Source of the DNA: Holophagaceae bacterium
GTDB taxonomy: Bacteria > Acidobacteriota > Holophagae > Holophagales > Holophagaceae
NCBI GenBank assembly: GCA_021286765.1
Contig: JAJTBS010000005.1
Coordinates: 124,001 to 188,000 of the forward strand
DNA length: 64,000 bases
Reading direction: 5' to 3'
This document shows, in pieces, positions 14,807-22,917 of the stretch; position 1 is the first letter of the stretch; the number at the start of each line of letters is the position of its first letter. The position numbers and the translations under genes were made by a program. The notes below the pieces were generated by a model. It searched no databases. It worked only from the letters and a program-made list of their open reading frames with translations, and was not told where the DNA came from.

Positions 14807-16402
14807 ATGAGCGCGATCCAGTTCCTGTTGAGTGCCGCCCTGCTCTTCGGCTCCGGATCGCCCCCGCCGTCCAGGGACAAGCCTGAGGATGAGGTGGCTG
14901 TCCTGATCCGCAGGTTGGCTGATCACGACCCCCGGGCTCGGGAAGGCGCCGCCGGGGCCTTGGGAAGCCTCGGTCCGGGGGCCCGCGAAGCCATCGGTCC
15001 CCTGGTGGCGGCCCTTGGCCACGAGGATGTCTACCTTCGGGGCGCGGCGGCCTCCGCTCTCAGCCGGATCGGCGAAGCCGCGGTGCCAGCCCTGATCCAG
15101 GCCCTCGGGGAGGGGCGCCCCCCGGTGCGCCAGTCCGCGGCCATCGCGCTGGGACGGTTGGGACCGGCGGGCCGTAAGGCGGTGCCGGCGTTGACCCGGG
15201 CCCTCGCCGACTCCCAGGAGACCACCCGCCACGCGGCCGCCGTGGCCCTTGGCGGCCTTGGCTCCGCCGCGCTGGAAGCGGCGCCGGCGTTGACGGAGCT
15301 GTTGAGCGACCGGGAGGAGTCGGTGCGGCGCGCCGCCACCGTCGCCCTCAGCCAGGTGGATCCCGGCGGCCGGTTCAGGCCGCGCAGCCTCCAGGCACTC
15401 ACGGCCACCCTCGACCGGTTGGTGCCCATGCTGATGGAGGAAACCCGTGTGCCGGGCGTGTCCATCGCGGTCATCCGGGACCGGCGCGTGGCCTGGACCA
15501 AGGGGTATGGCGTCCGCCACGCCGGGTCCAGAGAACCGGTCGCCAGGGATTCGGTGTTTGAAGCAGCCTCCATGAGCAAGCCGATCTTCGGCCTCCTGGC
15601 CATGCAGCTGGTCGATCAGGAACGGCTCGACCTGGACCGGCCCCTGGTGGAATACGGCCAGGAATGCTTCGTTCCTGACCTGCCGGAGAAGCGGCTGATC
15701 ACGGCCCGGATGGCGCTCTCCCACACCTCCGGCTATCCCAACTGGCGGCCCGGCGGTGAAGAGCTTGAGGGGCCGATCCCGCTGCTGTTCCGGCCGGGAA
15801 CGCGCTTCACCTACTCCGGCGAGGGGATCTTCTACCTCCAACGGCGGGTGGAACACATCACGGGTCAGCCTCTGGACCAGTGGGCGGAGCAGCATCTCTT
15901 CCGGCCCCTCGGCCTAAAGGCCACGGGCTACCGCTGGACCGCGAGCCTCGGGGTCCGGATGGCGGCGGGGCACCGCGACGATGGGCAACCCCTCGGCACT
16001 TCGACCTACCTGCATCCCAACGCGGCCTACTCGCTCTACACCACCGCCGAGGAGTATGCGCGCCTGCTGACCGAGGTCATGCGCGCGGAACGGGGCGAAT
16101 CTCCGCTGCTGTCCCGTTCTGCGGCGCAGGAGATGCTTCGGCACCAGGTCACGGTGGGTTCCCGCGAGCCCATCGAGCGCCCGGGAACCGCGCAGGGCCT
16201 CATGGCCTACTGGGGCCTCGGCTGGTCCATCAATGCCACAGGCCAGGGGGACATGGCCCATCACAGTGGGGCGAACGGCACCGGCTTCCGCTGCTTTTCG
16301 CAGTTCTCGCCCACCGGTGGGACAGGGCTCGTCATCTTGACCAACAGCACCCGCGGAGGCGAGCTGTGGGTTCGCCTCGTCGCAGCCATCGGGGACCTCT
16401 GA
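14807..16402 (+). CDS. HEAT-repeat / beta-lactamase-like serine hydrolase fusion
   Basis: A 531-residue protein with an unusual architecture. After a weak signal sequence, residues 27-185 form about five HEAT-like helical repeats of the PBS-lyase type (for example DPRAREGAAGALGSLGPGA and VRQSAAIALGRLGPAGRKAV). Residues 200-530 form a class C beta-lactamase/esterase domain with Ser255-x-x-Lys258 (SMSK), a Tyr336 motif (YSG in place of YxN) and HSG at 486-488. Such domains act as esterases or D-amino peptidases. The HEAT part may bind a partner. A family-standard enzyme would have only the second half. It is convergent with argF. Confidence 0.8.
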   Translation: MSAIQFLLSAALLFGSGSPPPSRDKPEDEVAVLIRRLADHDPRAREGAAGALGSLGPGAREAIGPLVAALGHEDVYLRGAAASALSRIGEAAVPALIQALGEGRPPVRQSAAIALGRLGPAGRKAVPALTRALADSQETTRHAAAVALGGLGSAALEAAPALTELLSDREESVRRAATVALSQVDPGGRFRPRSLQALTATLDRLVPMLMEETRVPGVSIAVIRDRRVAWTKGYGVRHAGSREPVARDSVFEAASMSKPIFGLLAMQLVDQERLDLDRPLVEYGQECFVPDLPEKRLITARMALSHTSGYPNWRPGGEELEGPIPLLFRPGTRFTYSGEGIFYLQRRVEHITGQPLDQWAEQHLFRPLGLKATGYRWTASLGVRMAAGHRDDGQPLGTSTYLHPNAAYSLYTTAEEYARLLTEVMRAERGESPLLSRSAAQEMLRHQVTVGSREPIERPGTAQGLMAYWGLGWSINATGQGDMAHHSGANGTGFRCFSQFSPTGGTGLVILTNSTRGGELWVRLVAAIGDL

Positions 16403-16422
16403 GCTGGGTCCCTGGCATGAAA

Positions 16423-16446
16423 CGGCCCCGCCAGGGCGGGGCCGTG
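16423..16446 (-). terminator. Terminator hairpin between the serine hydrolase gene and argF
   Basis: A nearly perfect palindrome CGGCCCCGCC / GGCGGGGCCG (16423-16444). Read leftwards it is followed by TTTCAT, so it fits argF best; it may serve both convergent genes. Confidence 0.55.
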
Positions 16447-16462
16447 GGCGGAGCTCTCGAGG

Positions 16463-17455
16463 TCAGCCGATGGTGGCGACCATCACGGCCTTGATGGTGT
16501 GCATGCGGTTCTCGGCTTCGTCGAAGACCACGCTGTGGCGGCTGCGGAAGACCTCGTCGGTGACCTCGCGGATGTCGTGGCCCTGGGCCTTCATCTCCTT
16601 GGCCAGCTTGGTCTCGAAGTCGTGGAAGGCGGGCAGGCAGTGGAGGAACTTCACGTCGGAGTTGCCGGTCTTCTGGATCATCTCCATGGTGACCTTGAAG
16701 GGCGTGAGCAGCTTCACGCGGGCGGGGATCTGGTCCTCTTCGCCCATGCTGGCCCAGACATCGGTGTAGATGACATCGGCCCCCTTCACGGCCTCATCCA
16801 CGTTGTCGGTGACTTCGATGGTGGCGCCGGTGAGCTTGGCGGCTTCGCGGGCGGCGGCGAGCACGGCCGGATCGGGGGCCAGCTCCTTGGGCCCCAGGGC
16901 CACCATGTGCATGCCGGTCTTGGCGGCGCCGTACATCAGGGCGTAGCTCATGTTGTTGCGGATATCGCCGCAGAAGACCAGCTTCACCTTGTGCAGGGGC
17001 TTGGCCACGTGCTCTTCGATGGTGAGGAAGTCCGCCAGGATCTGGGTGGGGTGGTCCGTGTCCGTGAGGCCGTTCCAGACGGGCACGCCGCTGTGCTTCG
17101 CGAGCGCTTCCACGACCTCCTGCTTGTAGCCGCGGTACTCGATGCCGTCGTAGAAACGGCCCAGCACCTTGGCGCTGTCTTCGATGCTCTCCTTCTTGCC
17201 CACCTGGGAGCTGGCGCTGTCCAGGAAGGTCACGTGGGCTCCCTCTTCCAGCGCGCCCACTTCAAAGGCGCAGCGGGTGCGGGTGCTGGTCTTCTCGAAG
17301 AGCAGCACGATGTTCTTGCCCTTGAGCAGGTCGTTGTAGACGCCCATGCGCTTCTTGGCCTTCAGGTCCCGGGAGAGATCCAGGAGGTAGCGCACCTCCT
17401 CAGGGGAGAAGTCCATGAGGGTGAGAAAGCTGCGACCCTTGAGATTGACGGCCAT
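16463..17455 (-). CDS. argF: Ornithine carbamoyltransferase
   Basis: A 330-residue enzyme that converts ornithine and carbamoyl phosphate to citrulline in arginine synthesis. The carbamoyl-phosphate motif FEKTSTRTR (residues 53-61), the HPTQ motif in [13 protein letters not shown] and the ornithine-side motif HCLPAFHD are all present. The length is standard. An anabolic role is assumed because no arginine deiminase or carbamate kinase gene is adjacent. It lies 85 bases downstream of the biotin-carrier gene on the same strand. Confidence 0.92.
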   Translation of the reverse strand: MAVNLKGRSFLTLMDFSPEEVRYLLDLSRDLKAKKRMGVYNDLLKGKNIVLLFEKTSTRTRCAFEVGALEEGAHVTFLDSASSQVGKKESIEDSAKVLGRFYDGIEYRGYKQEVVEALAKHSGVPVWNGLTDTDHPTQILADFLTIEEHVAKPLHKVKLVFCGDIRNNMSYALMYGAAKTGMHMVALGPKELAPDPAVLAAAREAAKLTGATIEVTDNVDEAVKGADVIYTDVWASMGEEDQIPARVKLLTPFKVTMEMIQKTGNSDVKFLHCLPAFHDFETKLAKEMKAQGHDIREVTDEVFRSRHSVVFDEAENRMHTIKAVMVATIG

Positions 17456-17540
17456 GTGGTCCTCCAGAACAGATTCAGGGCCCAGAGTAGCGCCGGGCCT
17501 TCGGCCCTGTGCTCTGAAAACACCATGCAGGGCCTGGGAT

Positions 17541-17882
17541 TTACAAAGCGTCAGGGAGCGGCTCGAACTCCATCAGTAGCTGGCCCTTGGTGACCGTCTC
17601 GCCGGGGACCACGTGGACAGCCTTCACGGTGACGTCATCGTGGGCGGTGATGTGGTTCTGCATCTTCATGGCCTCGAGGATCAGGAGATCCTGCCCCTGG
17701 CGGACCTGGTCGCCGGGCTGGGCGATGGGCGTCAGAATGAGCCCAGGAATGATGGCTGTGAGGCGGCTGGGATCCTTGGGCTGGTAGGGCTTGCGGTGGG
17801 CGTACTTCTTGGTGAAGGTGGTCTCGTACACCGTGTCGTTCAGGCGGATCGTCTGGCGGGCGGGCTTCTGGGCGGGGGTCAT
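17541..17882 (-). CDS. Biotin carboxyl carrier protein
   Basis: A 113-residue biotinyl-domain protein. The biotinylation motif is EAMKM with Lys73, flanked by [12 protein letters not shown] and [13 protein letters not shown]. The N-terminal 40 residues are a basic, non-conserved extension. I chose the ATG at 17882, which leaves 44 bases after the carboxyltransferase gene. Together they look like carrier and carboxyltransferase parts of an acyl-CoA carboxylase, transcarboxylase or decarboxylase; no biotin carboxylase gene is in the window. Confidence 0.87.
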   Translation of the reverse strand: MTPAQKPARQTIRLNDTVYETTFTKKYAHRKPYQPKDPSRLTAIIPGLILTPIAQPGDQVRQGQDLLILEAMKMQNHITAHDDVTVKAVHVVPGETVTKGQLLMEFEPLPDAL

Positions 17883-17926
17883 GGCATCTCGGCTGGGGAG
17901 GGCGGTGGGGAAACGCGGCGCGGGCC

Positions 17927-19468
17927 TCAGAAGGGCGGAACGCCGTGCTTCCGCTCCGGCCGGAGTTCCTGCTTTTCGGCGCTGATCTCCAGGGCATGGA
18001 GCAGGAAGTCCCGGGTCTGGTGGGGTGCGATGACCGCATCCACGTGCCCATTGGCGGCGGCCACGTAGGGGCTGGCGAACTTCTCGGTGTACTCCTTGAC
18101 CTTCTCCTTGCGGAAGGCTTCGGGATCGGTGGCGGCGGCAATCTCGCCCTTGAAGATGATGTTGGCGGCGCCTTCCGGGCCCATGACGGCGATCTCGGCG
18201 CAGGGCCAGGCGAAGACGAAGTCCGCGCCCAGGTGCCGCGAGCACATGGCGATGTAGCCGCCGCCATAGGCCTTCCGCAGGATGACGGTGATCTTGGGCA
18301 CCGTGGCCTCGCTGTAGGCGTAGAGCAGCTTGGCGCCGTGGCGGATGACGCCGGCGTGCTCCTGGTCGATGCCCGGCAGGTAGCCCGGCAGGTCCACGAA
18401 GGTGACCAGCGGGATGTTGAAGGCGTCGCAGAAGCGGATGAAGCGGGCGGCCTTGTCCGAGCTGTCCACGTCCAGCACACCCGCCAGCACCATGGGCTGG
18501 TTGGCGATCATGCCCACGGTGCGTCCATCCATGCGGGCGAAGCCCACCACGATGTTGGCCGCCCACAGGGCCTGAACCTCCATGAAGTCCGAGCCGTCGC
18601 AGACGGCGCGGATCACGTCCCGCACGTCATAGGGCTTGTTGGATTCCGCCGGGATGATGTGCTCCAGGCCGATCTCACTGCGCGAAGGGATGACACTGAA
18701 GGCGTCGGCCTTCTTGCGGTTGTTCCAGGGGATGTAGGTGACCAGCCGCTTCACCTGCTCAAAGCACTCGGCCTCACTCTGGGCGTAGAAGTGGGCATTG
18801 CCAGTCATCTCGGCCTGCACCCGGGCGCCGCCCAGGTTCTCCATGGAGATCTCCTCGCCCAGCACGGTCTTGATGACCTCGGGTCCGGTGATGAACATCT
18901 TGGAGATCTTGTCCACGACGAACACGAAATCCGTGAGGGCCGGGGAGTACACAGCGCCCCCGGCGCAGGGGCCCAGGATGATCGAGATCTGGGGGATGAC
19001 GCCCGAGGCCAGGGTGTTGCGGTAGAAGATCTCGCCATAGCCTGCCAGGGAGTTCACGCCCTCCTGGATGCGGGCGCCACCGGAGTCGTTGATGCCGATG
19101 AGGGGGATGCCCAGCTTGATGGCGTGGTCCATGATCTTGGTGATCTTGCGCGCGTGGGCGAGGCCCAGCGAGCCGCCGGCCACCGTGAAATCCTGGGCGA
19201 AGATGGCCACGGGGTGGCCCAGGATGGTGCCGGTGCCCGTGATGACCCCATCTCCCGGTAGCTGCTTCTTCTCCATGCCGAAGTCGGAGCACTTGTGCTC
19301 CACGAAGAGGTCGTACTCGTGGAAGGAGTCCTGGTCCAGGATGGCCGTGATGCGTTCCCGGGCCAGGAGCTTGCCCTGGGCGGCCTGCTTCCGGGCGGCC
19401 TCCGGGTGGGGCTCGGTGGCCTCGGCGTGCCGGACGGCGTGATCTTTCATCTTCTTGGGCATGGACAT
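17927..19468 (-). CDS. Acyl-CoA carboxyltransferase subunit (PccB/MmdA type)
   Basis: A 513-residue carboxyltransferase with the crotonase-fold halves of propionyl-CoA carboxylase beta and methylmalonyl-CoA decarboxylase alpha. Seen are SGGARIQEGVNSLAGYGEIF, GPCAGGAVYSPALTDF (oxyanion-hole glycines) and RKAYGGGYIAMCSRHLGAD. It transfers CO2 between biotin and an acyl-CoA, most likely propionyl-CoA or methylmalonyl-CoA. Start: ATG at 19468 with GAGGA six bases upstream; the next ATG is two codons later. The biotin carrier gene follows. Sequence alone does not separate carboxylase from decarboxylase use. Confidence 0.87.
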   Translation of the reverse strand: MSMPKKMKDHAVRHAEATEPHPEAARKQAAQGKLLARERITAILDQDSFHEYDLFVEHKCSDFGMEKKQLPGDGVITGTGTILGHPVAIFAQDFTVAGGSLGLAHARKITKIMDHAIKLGIPLIGINDSGGARIQEGVNSLAGYGEIFYRNTLASGVIPQISIILGPCAGGAVYSPALTDFVFVVDKISKMFITGPEVIKTVLGEEISMENLGGARVQAEMTGNAHFYAQSEAECFEQVKRLVTYIPWNNRKKADAFSVIPSRSEIGLEHIIPAESNKPYDVRDVIRAVCDGSDFMEVQALWAANIVVGFARMDGRTVGMIANQPMVLAGVLDVDSSDKAARFIRFCDAFNIPLVTFVDLPGYLPGIDQEHAGVIRHGAKLLYAYSEATVPKITVILRKAYGGGYIAMCSRHLGADFVFAWPCAEIAVMGPEGAANIIFKGEIAAATDPEAFRKEKVKEYTEKFASPYVAAANGHVDAVIAPHQTRDFLLHALEISAEKQELRPERKHGVPPF

Positions 19469-19684
19469 GGAAAATCCTCGGAGGCGTGTTTGGACCCGGA
19501 GTCAGTACCGGTCTGAAGATATTAAAACGACTTCAACATCGCAAATAAACATGCCAAGGGGGTGTTGAGGCATTCATCACGGTTTGGAGGGGGCCGGCCC
19601 CGGATTCACCCTGGCGTGCCTCCGGCTTCGCCTTATAGTCAGAACCACGATTCCCCATCCACCCTGAAAGGCCCGGAGGCGCAC

Positions 19685-20113
19685 ATGCGGCCACTGAAGC
19701 AGCTGATCGATGCCAAGCCGTCCACTGTCACGGTGGGGCCGGATGACACCGTGTTCACGGCCCTGACGCTGCTCGCGCAGTTCGACATCGGCGCCCTCCT
19801 GGTGCTGGAGCAGGGCAAGCTCGTGGGGATCTTCTCGGAGCGTGACTACGCCCGCAAGATCATCCTCAAGGGGAAGGCCTCCAAGGACACCCCGGTGCGC
19901 GAGATCATGAGCGACAAGGTCAGCTGCGTCACGCTCAAGCAGTCCGTCGAGGAGTGCATGGCCCTCATGACCGACAAGCGGATCCGCCACCTGCCCGTGA
20001 TCGGGCCGAACGGGGAGGTGCTGGGCATCCTCTCCATCGGCGACCTGGTGAAGGAAGTCATCTCCGACCAGAAGTTCACCATCGACCAGCTGGTGTCGTA
20101 CATCCAGAACTGA
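19685..20113 (+). CDS. CBS-domain-pair protein
   Basis: A 142-residue protein made of two CBS domains (about residues 8-65 and 72-130), with typical ends such as GIFSERDYARKI and GILSIGDLVKEVI. CBS pairs bind adenine nucleotides and sense energy charge or a nucleotide second messenger. I chose the ATG at 19685 where homology begins; the frame is open upstream. It is divergent from the carboxyltransferase gene. The target it controls is unknown. Confidence 0.87.
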   Translation: MRPLKQLIDAKPSTVTVGPDDTVFTALTLLAQFDIGALLVLEQGKLVGIFSERDYARKIILKGKASKDTPVREIMSDKVSCVTLKQSVEECMALMTDKRIRHLPVIGPNGEVLGILSIGDLVKEVISDQKFTIDQLVSYIQN

Positions 20114-20116
20114 TGG

Positions 20117-20147
20117 AAAGGGCCCGGCATCCACCGGGCCCTTTCCC
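20117..20147. terminator. Bidirectional terminator hairpin
   Basis: A perfect 11-bp stem AAAGGGCCCGG/CCGGGCCCTTT with a 6-base loop (20117-20144) between the convergent CBS and epimerase genes. Short A and T runs at both ends of the stem let it serve either strand. Confidence 0.65.
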
Positions 20148-20163
20148 GCCTTGATGCGGACCG

Positions 20164-21291
20164 TCAGCCTTTGGGCTTGGAGGATTCCCGCCAGGCGGCG
20201 ATGAGCTTGGTCTCCTGCTCGGCGGTGGGGCCGGCCAGGCGGGTGCGGCCCTTCTCCACCTTCTCCTGGGTCTTGAACCAGGCCAGGGTGTCCTTCACGG
20301 TCTCGGTGGCGGGCCGGAACTTGAGGCCGGCCTTGACCGCGCGGTCGTTGCGCCAGGTGGAGAAGCCCTTGGTCTCGCCCAGATAGGGGGCCCAGATGGG
20401 GAAGTCCACGCCCTCCTGCTTGACGATGTACTCGGCGGGGATCCACACGGGCTTGGCGTTGGGGTGGCCAGCCTTCTGGCAGTCCGCGATGAGGCTGCCC
20501 CAGGGCAGGCGCTTCTCGGGACCGCAGGCGTTGAAGGCGCCGGTGGTGCCTTGTTCCACCAGGTGGACCAGCCAAGCGGCCAGGTCCCGCACATCGATGA
20601 TCTGGACCGGATCCGTCGGGGCGCCCGGCACGGCGACCTCGCCGCCCTTGTCGAAGCGCACGGGCCAGTAGGTGAAGCGGCCCGTGGGGTCGTCGGGGCC
20701 CACGATGTAGCCGGGCCGGATGATGGTGGTGCGGCCGGGCATGGCCTTCGCCGCCGCCTGCTCGCAGAGGGCCTTCAGCGCGCCATAGTACTCGTAGTTC
20801 TTGCCCATGTTTTCGAGGGTGGGATCGGGCATGGTGGCCAGGGGCGCGTCCTCCGTGCCGTTCTCAGGATTGGGCTCCTTGTAGGCACTGATGCTGGAGA
20901 TGTAGAGGTACTGCTTGGCCCGGGGGGCCAGCAGGGCGGCCGAGGCGCCCACCATGCGCGGGTAGTAGCCGCTGTTGTCGATGACGGCATCCCAGGTGCC
21001 CGTCTCCAGCTCCTTCAGACCGTCGCCCTTCTTGGGGTCACGGTCGCCGTGGAGCTTGGTCACGCCGGGGAAGAGGTCCGGGCGGGTCTTCCCGCGGTTG
21101 AACATGGTCACCTGGTGGCCGCGCGCCTGGGCGATCTCGATGGTGGCGGGCCCCAGGAAGCCCGTGCCGCCGAGGATGAGGATCTTCTTCGGAGCGGCCT
21201 TGGCGGGGGCCGCCGACAGATCGAGGCCCGTGGCGGCCAGGGCGGTGGCGGCGGCGGACCACTGGATGAACTCACGGCGGGAGACAGTCAT
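20164..21291 (-). CDS. Tat-exported NAD-dependent epimerase/dehydratase-like protein
   Basis: A 375-residue protein. Residues 1-30 form a twin-arginine signal (SRREFIQWSAAATALAATG), and the Rossmann motif GGTGFLG starts at residue 41. A YxxxK pair is present in the short-chain dehydrogenase region (YGALK). The family is the NAD-dependent epimerase/reductase type found in isoflavone-reductase-like and RNA-binding relatives. Export of a folded, cofactor-loaded enzyme through Tat fits. I chose the ATG at 21291; the frame extends further upstream without homology. The substrate is unknown. Confidence 0.82.
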   Translation of the reverse strand: MTVSRREFIQWSAAATALAATGLDLSAAPAKAAPKKILILGGTGFLGPATIEIAQARGHQVTMFNRGKTRPDLFPGVTKLHGDRDPKKGDGLKELETGTWDAVIDNSGYYPRMVGASAALLAPRAKQYLYISSISAYKEPNPENGTEDAPLATMPDPTLENMGKNYEYYGALKALCEQAAAKAMPGRTTIIRPGYIVGPDDPTGRFTYWPVRFDKGGEVAVPGAPTDPVQIIDVRDLAAWLVHLVEQGTTGAFNACGPEKRLPWGSLIADCQKAGHPNAKPVWIPAEYIVKQEGVDFPIWAPYLGETKGFSTWRNDRAVKAGLKFRPATETVKDTLAWFKTQEKVEKGRTRLAGPTAEQETKLIAAWRESSKPKG

Positions 21292-21327
21292 GGCGACCTC
21301 CGGTCTTGGGTTGACGATGAACTGGGG

Positions 21328-21354
21328 TTGATACCTCGTGAATCGATATATACT
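21328..21354 (+). promoter_or_regulatory. Candidate sigma-70-type promoter for the translocase-like gene
   Basis: TTGATA (21328-21333) and TATACT (21349-21354) are separated by 15 bases, 38 bases before the start codon. The spacing is slightly short; no other good pair is visible in the 101-base divergent gap. Confidence 0.35.
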
Positions 21355-21392
21355 CCTTCGGGTTCCTCCTGCAACTGCTTTTTGGAGTGTCC

Positions 21393-22694
21393 ATGTCCGC
21401 GGCCCAGCCGAAGTCCCCCCGGTTCCTCCGCCGCCTCGTCCTGCTGGAGGAAGGGGAGGGGACCGCGCTGCTCTGGTCCACGAGCTACTTCTTCCTGCTG
21501 TTCTTCGGCTACTACCTGCTGCGCCCCGTGCGCGAGGCCATCGGCATCGCCCGGGGCGCCGACAAGCTGCCCTGGCTGATGACGGGCACCCTCTTGGCGA
21601 TGGTGCTGGCCAACCCGGCCTTCGCGGTCCTGGTATCCAAGCTGCCACGGCGGCGCTTCATCCCCTGGACCTACCGGTTCTTCGCCCTCAACATGCTGGC
21701 CTTCTTCCTGGCCTTCCGCTTCCTGCCCCACCGCGGTCCCGCGCTGGGCTACGCCTTCTACATCTGGCTCAGCGTCTTCAACCTCTTCGTGGTCTCCGTG
21801 TTCTGGGGCCTGATGTCCGACGTGTGGTCCGAAGACCAGGGGAAGCGGCTCTTCGGGTTCATCGCCACGGGCGGCACCCTGGGCGCCATCGCGGGCGCGG
21901 CGCTCACCGGGGCCCTGACCAAGGGCTTCACGCTGGGCGGCCTCGCCGTGAAGGTGGATCCCCTTTCCCTGCTGCTGCTCTCCATGCTCACGCTGGAGTT
22001 GGCCGTGCAGTGCGTGAAGCGGCTCGCGTCCATCTTCCGGCTGGGTGATACGGCCCATGGCACCCGCGAGCCGGGCCCCGGGCTGCTCGAGGGTCTGCGC
22101 CTCATCGCCACCTCGCGGTATCTGCAGCTCATCTGCGCCTACATGCTGCTCTTCACCATCACCAGCACGTTCCTCTACCTGCAGCAGGGCAGCATCGTCG
22201 AGCGGGCCTTCAGCGGCACCGCCGCCCGCACGGCGGCATTCGCCCGCATCGACCTCTGGGTGAACGTGCTCACCCTGGCCACCCAGGTCTTCCTCACGGG
22301 GCGGCTCATCACGGCCCTGGGCATCCCCTTCGTGTTGGCCATCCTGCCGGTGCTGACCCTGGCAGGCTTCGGGGCGCTCTGGATCTGGCCCACCTTCGGC
22401 GTCATGGCCATCTTCCAGGTCCTGCGGCGGGGTCTCCACTACGCGGTGGACCGCCCCGCCCGGGAAATCCTCTACATTCCCCTGGGCCCCGAGGAACGCT
22501 ACAAGTCGAAGCCCTTCATCGACACCTTCGTCTACCGGGGCGGCGACCTCCTGGGCGTGTGGGCTCCCACCGCCCTGGCCGCCCTGGCCATTCCCTTGGG
22601 GCTCGCGGCCGTGGGCTGTTCCAGCCTTTGGATCGGCAGCAGCCTGGTGCTTGGAAGCCACGTGAAGGCCAAGGATTCCGAGGATCCTGGTTGA
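21393..22694 (+). CDS. ATP/ADP-translocase-like (NTP/NDP exchange) membrane transporter
   Basis: A 433-residue polytopic protein with about 10-12 hydrophobic segments, resembling MFS-related nucleotide translocases of the Tlc/ATP:ADP antiporter group. Features include YYLLRPVREAIGI near the first helix, FWGLMSDVWSEDQGKRLFGFIATGGTLGAI, and the C-terminal DRPAREILYIPLGPEERYKSKPFIDTFVYRGGD. The ATG at 21393 has GGAG 6 bases upstream; a GTG two codons earlier is also possible. Free-living bacteria with such proteins do not use them for energy parasitism, so the substrate is open. Its stop overlaps the -35 element of the thr promoter. Confidence 0.75.
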   Translation: MSAAQPKSPRFLRRLVLLEEGEGTALLWSTSYFFLLFFGYYLLRPVREAIGIARGADKLPWLMTGTLLAMVLANPAFAVLVSKLPRRRFIPWTYRFFALNMLAFFLAFRFLPHRGPALGYAFYIWLSVFNLFVVSVFWGLMSDVWSEDQGKRLFGFIATGGTLGAIAGAALTGALTKGFTLGGLAVKVDPLSLLLLSMLTLELAVQCVKRLASIFRLGDTAHGTREPGPGLLEGLRLIATSRYLQLICAYMLLFTITSTFLYLQQGSIVERAFSGTAARTAAFARIDLWVNVLTLATQVFLTGRLITALGIPFVLAILPVLTLAGFGALWIWPTFGVMAIFQVLRRGLHYAVDRPAREILYIPLGPEERYKSKPFIDTFVYRGGDLLGVWAPTALAALAIPLGLAAVGCSSLWIGSSLVLGSHVKAKDSEDPG

Positions 22695-22718
22695 CTTTTC
22701 AGCCGCTTCCCGGATGAT
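22691..22718 (+). promoter_or_regulatory. Candidate promoter of the thr operon
   Basis: TTGACT (22691-22696) and GATGAT (22713-22718), 16-base spacing, overlapping the stop of the preceding gene. Transcription from here would give a leader of about 190 bases ahead of thrA, containing the threonine-rich peptide and terminator. Confidence 0.4.
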
Positions 22719-22791
22719 GGCGGACATGCCGTTCCCGTTGAACCCCATGCCGTCCCGGTCCGCCAGCCACGCTGGCGAGGGCCGCCTCCGC

Positions 22792-22848
22792 ATGGTCAAC
22801 ACCAATGGCATTACCACCACCACGCACACCGCCGTGCGGGGCACCTGA
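22792..22848 (+). CDS. thrL: Threonine-rich thr operon leader peptide
   Basis: A short reading frame encodes MVNTNGITTTTHTAVRGT: 7 Thr and 1 Ile in 18 codons, with four consecutive Thr codons (22813-22824). It ends 69 bases before thrA and 22 bases before an intrinsic terminator. By analogy with enterobacterial thrL, charged threonyl-tRNA would let the ribosome reach the stop and permit termination, while shortage would stall it at the Thr run. The same frame is open back to an ATG at 22714, so the true start is uncertain. An upstream hairpin CGCCAGC/GCTGGCG (22761-22777) may be a pause site. Confidence 0.75.
   Translation: MVNTNGITTTTHTAVRGT
22836..22842 (+). promoter_or_regulatory. Antiterminator arm of the thr attenuator
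   Basis: GCGGGGC (22836-22842), inside the last codons of the leader peptide, is exactly complementary to GCCCCGC (22872-22878) in the 5' arm of the terminator. A ribosome at the leader stop codon would cover it. A ribosome stalled at the Thr codons would leave it free to pair and disrupt the terminator. Confidence 0.6.
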
Positions 22849-22870
22849 CCTGATCCCACCTTCAGATCTC

Positions 22871-22903
22871 AGCCCCGCGAACCCCACGCGGGGCTTTTTC
22901 GTT
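22871..22903 (+). terminator. Attenuator terminator of the thr operon
   Basis: A 9-bp perfect stem AGCCCCGCG/CGCGGGGCT (22871-22879 and 22887-22895), loop AACCCCA, followed by TTTTTCGTTT. It lies between the leader peptide and thrA, where a simple terminator would abolish thr expression, so conditional termination is expected. Confidence 0.75.
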
Positions 22904-22917
22904 TCCCCGGAGTGCCC

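Noticed and set aside
22714-22791. Longer thr leader peptide starting at ATG 22714 or 22717
   Set aside because: The frame is open, but these ATGs coincide with the candidate -10 element and lack a ribosome-binding site, so the 18-codon form is preferred. Transcript start mapping would decide.
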